Positions 19,879 to 28,053 of a DNA stretch of 28,053 nt are shown in pieces. Every line of letters begins with the position of its first letter. Positions within the stretch are counted from its first letter, which is position 1. This DNA comes from Cytidiella melzeri (Eukaryota > Basidiomycota > Agaricomycetes > Polyporales > Irpicaceae): NCBI GenBank assembly GCA_022592445.1, contig JABYQR010000483.1, positions 1 through 28,053 on the forward strand, given 5' to 3'. The position numbers were made by a program, and so were the translations under genes. Below the pieces are notes generated by a model. That model was not told the origin of the DNA and searched no databases. It worked only from the letters and a program-made list of their open reading frames with translations.

Positions 19879-20749
19879 GCCATGACAGGATAAAATTCGG
19901 CTGCAAGCTGAATGGTGGTAGACGAGGATAAGCCGCAGAGCGTGCAAGAATACCCTCCGGACCATACGCTTCTAATGGACCGCTCTGACTGAATGCGGCC
20001 TCTTCGCTGAGTGCAAGGAGTTCGGGGGGTCTACCGATGTCTAAACCAGCTGCTGTGAGGAATGAACTCCACGGATCGCCGTCGGGTCTGTTTCGGATGA
20101 CTAGGCTAGTTCCTAACCAGATGAAGGGGATACAGGCAACGAGCCATACGGATCTTCTGGATCCTTGTCGAGACAGCGATGACGCCAATTCGCTGACAAC
20201 TGCAAAAGTCGAAAGGGATTAATCAATTACGCGTAACTGAAAAAGTCCAAGTCACATAGGGAGGTACTGGACTTTCCGACGAGAATATATTCATTTCCAT
20301 ATTGGTGGCGGTCTTTCAAAACGGTTTTTAGAGATTAAGCAAGTGTAGAGTTACATCGCGTCGAGAAATCGCCGAATTCTCTCACCAGCTACTGTTAGGG
20401 TTCTTGAGCCGCCGTCCAAATGGAAAAGCAAGCCAACAGAGGAGGAACGCAATTGTAACGCACTGACTTGCCTCCCGAAATAAGACTAGGGTGTCGTCGC
20501 GGCTTGCACCTGTGTTCAATCATGTGAAACGAGCTTCACCGCTCCCGCAGACTCGTGTAAACCAGAAACAATAAGGCTCCGGGAGCCACGCTACCCTGTA
20601 ACTACGCGCAGTGGAATTCCACTGGCATGAGTCAGTGTTAGGTTGGTGACAATGAACTGGCAGTGTCTTACATGGTTCACAGCAACACGTAAATTGCGCC
20701 GGACCTGGATACAAGGCAGAATAGCATCGTATACGTGGTGACTGTGCAT
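19874..20749 (-). CDS. predicted small multi-span membrane protein, unknown function
   Basis: A 206-aa model from five exons (minus strand): 20749-20672, 20595-20553, 20509-20393, 20312-20256 and 20199-19874; introns are 76, 43, 80 and 56 nt and the exon sum is 621 nt. Hydrophobic stretches lie at about residues 30-41, 57-70 (VTIAFLLCWLAF) and 115-133 (VWLVACIPFIWLG); the C-terminal 70 residues are soluble. The first donor (GTAAGA) and the last intron look good; donors GTCTGC and GTAGCT are weak, so internal boundaries may be wrong. I do not recognise the family. It ends only 54 bp before the second LPMO start. It could instead be a decaying gene. Confidence 0.5.
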
Positions 20750-21232
20750 CGAATAACTCAGGCCAACCGTGGGTGCTAGATGGGAGGACAGTGGAGGTTG
20801 AGAGTAGTCTCCCCGAGGCAGAGTCGACGGGCGTTCAACCTTCGTGCCTCAGGATCTCTGTCTGACGTTGAGAGCCGCTATTGTGCTCAGTATAAGCGCT
20901 GATACAGGCGGGCTGCTCCGAAATAGTTACGCCGCCTCAGAGTAAACAGTGCCAAATAGTCAATTGCGCGCTAAAGCCGCCAGGTGTCCATACTGGGCCA
21001 TCAGCTCTGGTAAGCGCCGCTTTTGTTCTCTAAACGTGCACACTATTATTCTCCTTGCAAACAACAGTACAATGGACACCGACAACAAAAGCGTTTCGCT
21101 ACCTGGTATGAATACTAAAGGTGCTTTTACGGTCTTGGATCCTTCGTTGCATCCTCCTCCCTTGTCGCATCTGCCTTGACGACTACTACGCTAGTGCTAA
21201 GACTCCCATAGACACTTACGACAACTGACACG
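20750..21232. promoter_or_regulatory. divergent intergenic region
   Basis: This lies between the predicted membrane protein (minus) and the disordered-protein gene (plus), so it should carry both promoters. No TATA box stands out on the plus strand. Open frames here do not look coding. Confidence 0.45.
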
Positions 21233-23372
21233 ATGAGCTCAAGTGAGTACACCTTCACTCAGACCGGGATGGCTACCAGGGAATGGCACAAGTGGCAGAG
21301 GCAGTGTGCAGGATGGGATGGTTGGAGTATCTGGATTGATGATAGTAGGCAACTGGGTATGAGGTTAACGGGGACGATATGCCAACTATCGCTTTAGCCA
21401 TTCTAAACGATTTTACGGTACAGATGCTGATAGTCTTACAGTTTTCTCGAACCTCAAGCGCAAGTCCCGCTCTCGCACAAAGACCGAGCTTACATCGCCT
21501 TCAAAGGCAAAGCCACTCGACATCCTTCCAGGGCTCACAGAAGCTGACGAGGAGGAGCCACGTCCCTCCGCGTCTTCCATTATCTCGAAATCATCATTCC
21601 CTTCCACAAGCTACCTCTCGCCGACATATTGCGCGAGTCGCAGTCTTGGTGGTAGTAACACTCTTGGAACCGGTGCTCGCAACTCAAGAATACAGGACGC
21701 TGCCGATCGCAAACGTGACTCAAGACGCGTCGTACTCACTGGCGCTGAAGGCCTTACATTCGAGGATTTCTTTCCGATGTCTGGAGAATTTCGTGCTGCC
21801 CCTTCGCCACTACAAGCAGTATCTCCTCCTCCTGAGCCCCGGCGGCCGGTCTCTGAAGATCCTTTCGCGGTGATCGAGTCGCCCCTCGATTCTATCAACT
21901 TCAGATTCTCTGGACTTCACCTTCAATTTGACGTGCCAACGACACCTTCCTCACAGCGCAGCCAGTCTCCTACTCCCTCTGTCGCTAGCAGCCGCACTAC
22001 GGCGTCCAGCTCAAGCACTACAAGTGCCGTTTCAAGATCGGTTGTCTTCACACCTCCCACATCCGATGACGAATCGCAGGCGAAACCACATCCTTACTCT
22101 AATCTCAATCGAGCGCCGACTCATAAGTCCCAGCGTGCATCTATAATGTACATGAAGTCCATGCCCGACTTGCAGCGTCCTATTCGCAAGCGTGAATGCA
22201 CGGTTTTACCTCGCGAAGAGGACGATAGCGACTCGGAGGATGTTTACTGGTTCGCTCAGGAGCTCAGTGACATAATCACCATGCTTCCTTCTGTACCGGA
22301 AACGAAGCTTGGCGAATCTCGTCGCGCTCGTCCGGACTCCGTCTTCCCTCCGCCTCGTGCCGTTGCTGGGCACAACAGGCATAGCAAAGCTCTCCCCAAC
22401 CTGCCGCTCTCCCCTATCCAAAGAGGTTCCCCGCGTGGGCCTAGTGCCCAGCTCGATCCCACCTTTCCCCAAAGGAAGCGCCATGCTATTCCTTCACGAC
22501 CTCCGCCGCCTCCACCAATCCTCATCGAAAGCCCTCCTTCACCAACAATGGAAGAGAAAACAGACGAGCTGCTTGCGTTGCTAGCCAATGCAGCTATGGA
22601 TATGAACTTCCTCGGAACAGGCTTGGGTAGTTCCTTCTCCGCGTTCCCTCCATCTTTACCGGTCACTCCCAGCAGTGCTTTCGCTGTCATGACTCCATTG
22701 CCTGTGAGGCCACCTCCTCGCTCCTCAATTCCGGCAGACATCAACGATGTTTTCGACGATGCGCATTCTCCGGAGGACAGGGAGATGCTCTCAGATGAGC
22801 ACGATGACGGCCTCGAGTTCGAGTTTGACGATCTGTCAAGCCCTGAATGGCCGTCTACCCCCAAGAGCACCAGCATCTACTCCCAGGCGTCGATGAGCCT
22901 CGACACGATACCTGTTGAGATTGCGACGCCGACGGCTAGCCACAGCGGATTTGACTGCGAGACCCCTGTCTCTCCGGCGATGCCTGAAAGTCCCTTCGTG
23001 GGTATGTGTGCTTCTGATGCGACTCAGCGAGTTTTGCGCTCACGTTGGTCGTCTTCGACTTTGTCGTCCTTGATTGACTCTCGCCAGGCTCCTTTGTCCC
23101 CTGCATCTTGGAAGCTCCGATTCAACCTTGGCTCCTCTCCCTCTCCCACTAAGAAGTGCGCGAAAGTCAAGACGTCATCAAATAGACCATTGCTTAAGAC
23201 GCACCAGACTTCGACGCCGCTCAGCCCTGCTGTTCAGAAGTCAGTCACGCTCGAGAGACGGGAGAGCAGTTCTTCAAGAATGAGCGACTCTGGCAGCGAC
23301 AGTGGCGAGAGTACCGCTAGTTCTGGACTCAGGCGAAAGCCCATCCCCGTCGAGATCTTCATGCGTGCATGA
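21233..23372 (+). CDS. Ser/Pro-rich disordered protein, unknown function
   Basis: A 646-aa protein. A 10-nt first exon (21233-21242, Met-Ser-Ser plus one base) is spliced over a 199-nt intron (GTGAGT donor, TCTTACAG acceptor) to one long exon, 21442-23372. The N-terminus then reads MSSIFSNLKRKSRSRTKTEL, and the open frame upstream of the ATG at 21777 is accounted for. The product is low in complexity: many SP and TP sites, a poly-Pro run (about SRPPPPPPIL), an acidic segment near EDREMLSDEHDDGLEFEFDD, and Ser-rich tails. One ordered-looking part is DVYWFAQELSDIITMLP. It has no recognised domain. The SP/TP density suggests proline-directed kinase regulation and the basic start could be a nuclear signal; both are inference. 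Confidence 0.85.
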
Positions 23373-24403
23373 TTAACTCTGGATTTGTATTCTATACGCG
23401 ACCCGATAACGAACTCTCTATGCCCTAAGATACGTCAAACCCACACTGTAGCCATAGCTCTCCGTCTCCATTTCAAGACACTAGTTCTCGCGTAATCTCC
23501 TTTCTGCTTACCATTCTATTTGCTTTTTGTTCTTCGCTTTCGTTTCAACAGCTTTTTGCGTTTCACCCGGTGACGCATCCACCCTCCTTGTTAACTATTC
23601 CTTGGCCTCCATTTCTCATTTTCTAATGACTTACGTACCATGCCATGTACGTGATTCTCGTAGGCGACCGCGGATGCTATTACTCATTACTCCTGTATTT
23701 CGTTGGTTTTTTTAAATGCATGCTATTGAAACGAACCGAGATTGATGTTGGGGCGTCTTTCACTGTCGTGCAAGACTGCGCTCTATAACTTCATCCCGGT
23801 AATAATGACTTCGGTGACAGGCTCGGAGTGCAGCTGCAAGACCAACATGTCGTCGAGAGTCAGAGATCTGCCGATTTCGGACAACTTGTATTTCGGACAG
23901 GAAGTGGGATCTCGAACTTGTAGAAAATAATACACAGAACCACAGATATCAACGCCACGGGACTTCAAATTCAAATCTTGCACTGCGACTAAAACTAGTG
24001 ACTTACGCGCGAGCCCATCTATCTTTTATGATCAAAAAAGCCCATGTATCGTTATGTCTTTTGTGTTGAATTGATGTTAGAGGCGGAAACGAATGAAGGG
24101 ATGTATTATATATGTCACTGCTCGTCTCTCAACGTTCAACGCTGAGTTTCACTTCACAAAACATGTTGCTCGGTTATCGACATGTCAGCTCGGATTAAAT
24201 ATTGTGTAGGAGATACAGTATGGAAAACTGATCGATTCACTTACGCACTAGCTTCAGAATTGATCCGTCCGTTGGATTGAAACCCACCCAGCTGCAGCGC
24301 ATGGACCGTGCCAGGTCGAACATCGTTGGTGGCTGTTTGACGGTTTATATAGGACAAAACCCTTGTTTTTACCAGCGTTGATACACCCGGAAACCGCTGG
24401 ACA
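23373..24403. other. 3' flank and intergenic region with a possible small minus-strand gene
   Basis: Most of this stretch appears non-coding. On the minus strand a 66-residue open frame ends at 23783 (contains LTLDDMLVLQLHSEPVTEVIITG) and looks protein-like. A candidate first exon at 24323-24245 (MFDLARSMRCSWVGFNPTDG, then a GTAAGT donor) could join it in frame over about 250 nt. Against this, TATATAAA at 24344-24351 is only 20 bp before that ATG, and a second TATATAA lies near 24105. The gene is therefore possible but unproven. Confidence 0.35.
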
Positions 24404-24464
24404 TGCAACAAGATAAACGAGGCACTCTTTGCGCAAACAAGCAGAGCTCCTTGTCACTCGAGAG
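24404..24464 (+). repeat. direct repeat copy 1 (about 61 bp)
   Basis: Runs from TGCAACAAG through GAGGCACTCTT and CAAACAAGCAGAGCT to CTCGAGAG. It matches 24743-24804 with about eight differences. The copies are about 340 bp apart and are not LTRs of anything I can identify. Confidence 0.85.
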
Positions 24465-24939
24465 CCCTCGCGAGACGTCTCGAGGTTCGCGCGAGAGCTG
24501 GTTCTACAGCTTGCTTCTTGAGCTTGTCATACAGCTCACATCTTAAAGCTGACTTGCTCCTTGCACCTCGTGTCTCGAGCTTGTCTATGGCTCAGCCCTT
24601 TGGGCACTCGAGCTTGTGCTCCCTTGAGTCATGGTTCGCGTTCTCGCGCGAGTTCTTGTCCATGTCTCTCGCAAGTTTTGGGCAGCCTCGAGCGCATTGG
24701 AACTTTCCCTTGCCACTCTTGGTTTCCTTGCAGCCCCCTTGCTGCAACAAGCTCAAACGAGGCACTCTTCTTGCAAACAAGCAGAGCTTCTCGTCTCTCG
24801 AGAGTCCTTGGATACCGCGGCTCTTCTCAGGAATAGGGGAACCTCGAGCAGCCTCTCTCTCTCTTCATCAATCCCCCAAACTCGTCACTACCAGGATTTG
24901 TTTCCATTGCACTGCCTCCTTCTCCTGTGTGGACTCGAG
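24457..24939. repeat. CTCGAG-rich degenerate repeat region
   Basis: The palindrome CTCGAG begins at 24457, 24479, 24574, 24607, 24687, 24797, 24843 and 24934: eight copies in 483 bp. Several sit in CTCGAGCTTGT or close relatives (for example 24574 and 24607), and CTCGCGAG or CGCGCGAG variants occur between them. The 146-aa plus-strand open frame across it is Ser/Leu-rich and not convincing as protein. Confidence 0.75.
24743..24804 (+). repeat. direct repeat copy 2 (about 62 bp)
   Basis: Second copy of the segment at 24404-24464, with the same order of words ending in CTCGAGAG. The intervening 280 bp hold many degenerate CTCGAGCTTGT-like words, so the pair may be the clearest part of a wider degenerate repeat. 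Confidence 0.85.
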
Positions 24940-25163
24940 TCACCAAGCCTTTGTTTGATTGGATGCTTGTGGTTTAGCTGCACAAGAAGCAGTGTACTCC
25001 TTTCTCTTGTGACGAGTTTCATGACTGTCCCTTGTTTCATCTCACACTGCCCTCTCTCACTGCCTCGCTCTCACATGGACATTGAATTTGATATGGAATT
25101 TTATGCAGTAGTATTTATACACAGTGTGTAACAAAGTGGAATATGTGTGCGAGGGGTAGAGGC

Positions 25164-25751
25164 TGTTAAGCTTCGAAGATGAGTCTTTTTTTTTTCTTGC
25201 TGCTTCAGCAGCTCTGCTTATATACATGTCTGTATCTACTTATGTAAGCAACTACTATACATGTCTACTTCAGCTATTCTACTGTACTACCAAGTGCATG
25301 ACTCATGCATGACTCATGCTATGAGTGCATGACTCATGCTATGAGTGCATGACTCATGCTATGAGTGCATGACTCATGCTATGAGTGCATGACTCATGCA
25401 TGACTCATTGTATGACTAGGTTCAGCACTTGTACCAGAGGCGTACATAACGAGTAAATGACTCATGCTAGTACTTGTCCTCAGATGTATGCTTTAGGCAT
25501 CCACTGGAGTCATATGTGCTTTCCATGTCATTTCCTATGCTACTAGAACACAGGCGTACATATATGTATAGTATTACTACAACCCATATCTGTACGTCTC
25601 AGCTAATGTGATGGTTACTACTAGAGTTTCCATATACGGCTGCATAATTCCCATACTAAGACTGTGGGAACTCTGCTACCTAAAGCGTCCTTGTAATAAG
25701 GCGTGGGAAACTACATATCATATCATATTATTATATTATATAGTTTTAACA
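25164..25751 (-). repeat. 3' LTR of the right copia element
   Basis: 588 bp with inverted ends TGTTAA and TTAACA, directly abutting the polypurine tract. Read on the minus strand, U3 comes first and a TATATAAG box lies near 25219, followed by a short R-U5 of about 50 bp. U3 carries the TGACTCA array at 25294-25410. The 5' LTR is outside the window, so the left boundary relies on the inverted ends only. Confidence 0.8.
25294..25410. repeat. 20-bp minisatellite carrying TGACTCA sites
   Basis: Tandem units GTGCATGACTCATGCTATGA start at 25325, 25345 and 25365, flanked by partial or variant units on both sides. Each holds the near-palindrome GCATGACTCATGC. TGACTCA starts at 25299, 25310, 25330, 25350, 25370, 25390 and 25401, with another at 25458. 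This is the consensus site of Gcn4/AP-1 bZIP factors. Confidence 0.9.
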
Positions 25752-25760
25752 CTCCCACTT
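25752..25760 (-). promoter_or_regulatory. polypurine tract of the right copia element
   Basis: AAGTGGGAG on the minus strand, immediately before the LTR and 10 bases after the pol stop; this is the standard primer for plus-strand DNA synthesis in LTR elements. Confidence 0.8.
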
Positions 25761-25770
25761 AACCGTTACA

Positions 25771-28053
25771 TTAGTGAGTGTTTAGATCAATTAGACCTAA
25801 TCTCCCACTGAAGTATGATTGCTTCTGAAATGCCAATGACTTTGTCATGATATCAGCAATCTGTTCTTCAGTTGGAACTGCATATAGTTCGGCATTCTTA
25901 TTTTCGACAAACTCTCTAACATAATGATATCGAATGTCAATATGCTTTGAGCGTGACTCTATCTTTGGATTCTTGGTGAAGTAAATAGCACCATGATTAT
26001 CACAGCATAGAATGGTAGGCTCTTGCTGTTTTAAATCCAATTCTTTGAGCACGGTGCGCAACCAATAACATTGCTTGGAAGTTTCGCACAAGGCCATGTA
26101 TTCTGATTCCATTGATGATAGAGCAACGGTTTTCTGCTTTTTAGAAGTCCAGGAAATTGCTCCTTCAGCCAAAAGAAATACATATCCTGTTGTCGAATGT
26201 CTGTCGTCTTCATTCTCAGCCCAGTCTGCATCCGAATAACCAATAATACCAGCATTACTTGATCCATTATACTTGATCGCATAGGACTGCGTTCCAAGCA
26301 AATATCTCAGTATATATTTAGCTGATTTATAATGGTGGTCAGTTGGATTTGACATGTACTGTGAAAGACGTATGACTGCATATGAAATGTCTGGTCTAGT
26401 ACCAATCATAACATATATAAGCGTGCCAATCAACGCTTGATACTGTCTCAGTAAACCAGAATCTGCTTTGTAGTCAGAATCTGCCTTCTGTAGTACAGCA
26501 CCTGAAGGTAATGGTGTCCGAGCAGGATTAGCATTTGCCATATTAAATCGTTTTAAAGCCTCTTGAATATACGACTCTTGGTCAAGTAGAATCGTTTTAG
26601 CTTTACGATCTCTCTGCACACGCATGCCTAGAATAAGCTTAGCTTCTCCTAAGTCACGCATCTCATAGCGATCCATAAGATTTTTCTTAAGTGCAGACAT
26701 AGCAAGTTTACTATTTCCTATCGGAAATATATCGTCAACATATAGAATGAGAATTAAATTCCCCCCTTGTTGCCGATACACGTAAACACCAGCATCTGAA
26801 TGAATCCGGTCAAAGCCTAATTCTATCAGAGTGTTATGAATTTTGATATTCCATGTTCATGAAGCTTGTTTAAGTCCATAAATGGCTTTCTTAAGCAAAC
26901 AAACATGGTTCTCCGTTCCCTTCTCCACGAAACCTTCTGGTTGTTCCATATAGATTTCTTCATCCAGTTCGCCGTAAAGGAAAGCTGTTTTCACATCCAA
27001 TGCCTCGATTTCCCAATCTTCGAGTGCAGCTATAGCTAGTAGCATGCGTATGGATTCAAAACGTGCGACCGGTGAGAAAGTTTCTTGATAATCAATTCCT
27101 TCAACTTGGGTGAATCCTTTTGCAACAAGACGCGCTTTATATCGACCATCAGATTTTATGGTGAAGACCCATTTGCATTTCACAATTTTGCGTGATGCAT
27201 CTGGTCGTCGTACAAGCGTCCAAGTTTTATTCTTCATTTGAGAATCAATTTCGTCTTGTGCAGCAGCAAACCATTGATCCCGATCATCTCTTTTCATTGC
27301 CTGCTTCCACGTCTGTGGATATTCATTGATTGAATAAGCAGTAATTGAATTAAGAGTCTCGTCATCAATTTCTGCAGAATCATCATCATCAGTTAAGCCT
27401 CCTGATAGAGTTTGATGTTCTGGACCCGGTTCAACGGAAGGTGATCTCGAGGGTTGACGTGATGACGTTCCTGATCGCAAAGGTATCCGTAATCTGGATG
27501 GCCCTGCAACCGGAGATCTCGCGCTATTCTCGAGTTCCAGTCAGCTCTCAAACAAAGCTCATTTTGTTCTTCCTTTTTGTCCTTAGCCACTTGCTTTTCT
27601 AAAGCTTTCTGCATATCCACCGGCCGCATGGAAAGTTTAGGATTTTTTCCAGCAGTTGAACGTTTGTTCTGGTTGATAGGTGGTGGCAAAGGTGGTTTAG
27701 GCTTAGGTCCTCGTTTGATTTGTGGTTGTGGTTCTTTGTCAAGAACCGGAGCTGAAGGGAATTGCTGCTGTTGTCGAGAAGGATGAGTAGGTGCTTGGTG
27801 CTCTGGATGATCATCATCTCCATCATCAGAATCTTGGTGACCTTGTTCATCATTCTCTTCAAAAGGTGAAAAATTATTGTGTGGAGGAACAGTGTTATTA
27901 CCACTGTTATCGCCGACTAAAGATTGTTTGGAAGGAGTAATATCTTTACGATATGGGAAATGAGTCTCGTCAAATACTGCATCGCGAGCAATGACGATTC
28001 GCTGTTTATCCCAGAACCGGTAACCCTTTACACCCGGTTCATATCCAACGAAT
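25771..28053 (-). pseudogene. Ty1/copia pol (integrase end, RT, RNase H) with two breaks
   Basis: From the right edge the minus strand reads the integrase C-terminal segment (FVGYEPGVKGYRFWDKQ), then an Asp- and Pro-rich linker. Reverse transcriptase follows (WKQAMKRDDRDQW, YKARLVAKGFTQVEG, FSPVARFES, FLYGELDEEIYMEQPEGF, YGLKQAS), with the YVDD catalytic motif near 26735. RNase H follows (YSDADWAE, SSMESEY, CCDNHGAI), ending with TAA at 25771-25773. Two lesions: an in-frame TGA at 26857-26859 right after YGLKQAS, where related elements usually have Arg, and a frame change between about 27393 and 27540 in the linker. Otherwise it is open throughout, so inactivation looks recent. Confidence 0.93.

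Larger units (their letters stand above)
25164..28053 (-). mobile_element. Ty1/copia retrotransposon, 3' portion
   Basis: A minus-strand copia element whose 5' half continues beyond the right window edge. Visible parts, in element order: integrase C-terminus, acidic/proline linker, reverse transcriptase, RNase H, polypurine tract and 3' LTR. It is a different family from the element at the left end, by protein sequence and by LTR ends. Confidence 0.93.

Noticed and set aside
19881..19883. Upstream ATG for the second LPMO
   Set aside because: It sits upstream of the TATA box and would add 21 polar residues in front of a normal signal peptide.
21379..21873. 164-codon plus-strand open frame overlapping the start of the 646-aa gene
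   Set aside because: It covers the intron and the wrong frame of exon 2; splicing from 21242 to 21442 gives a sensible N-terminus instead.
24518..24958. 146-codon plus-strand open frame in the CTCGAG-rich region
   Set aside because: Composition follows the repeats, frames on both sides are equally open, and there is no promoter or splice context.
25294..25410. CRISPR-like array
   Set aside because: The units are contiguous 20-bp tandem copies with no spacers, in a eukaryotic LTR.

Overview
The window looks like nuclear DNA of an intron-rich Agaricomycete-type basidiomycete, probably wood- or litter-degrading. Genes are split by GT-AG introns of mostly 50-65 nt. Two secreted AA9 lytic polysaccharide monooxygenases (LPMOs) with CBM1 cellulose-binding modules lie close together. 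Ty1/copia and hAT transposons fill much of the remaining space. All gene models were spliced by hand; in each case the summed exon length is divisible by three, but no transcript supports them.

Layout. 1-2094: 3' part of a decayed plus-strand copia element and a probable LTR. 2095-2653: non-coding, with a G-quadruplex motif. 2654-6666 (-): 11-exon ER membrane SMP/C2 protein of the tricalbin/Mug190 type. 7538-8052 (+): small single-span membrane protein. 8636-9486 (-): ribosomal protein eL14. 9924-11156 (-): conserved basidiomycete protein of unknown function. 11526-12579 (-): 290-aa protein with a motif resembling the Whi5/Nrm1 G1/S repressor (GTB) motif. 12800-15203: complete but internally decayed hAT transposon with 8-bp target duplications, inserted 220 bp upstream of the Whi5-like start codon. 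15550-16854 (-) and 18219-19820 (-): the two AA9-CBM1 LPMOs. 19874-20749 (-): predicted 206-aa membrane protein whose stop codon lies in the TATA box of the second LPMO. 21233-23372 (+): 646-aa Ser/Pro-rich disordered protein. 23373-25163: mostly non-coding, with a duplicated 61-bp segment and a CTCGAG cluster. 25164-28053 (-): second copia element with a 588-bp 3' LTR carrying a TGACTCA array, and a nearly open pol.

How the genes relate. The LPMOs are the only clear functional pair: both are secreted copper enzymes for oxidative attack on cellulose-type polysaccharides. Their intron patterns and active-site loops differ, so they are not a recent tandem duplicate. The other genes are ordinary cell biology genes (membrane contact sites, translation, possibly cell-cycle control) with no evident shared pathway. 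I did not find a new multi-gene system. The most unusual items are a 4-nt microexon in the second LPMO, the stop/TATA overlap upstream of it, the hAT insertion near the Whi5-like gene, and the TGACTCA array in the copia LTR.
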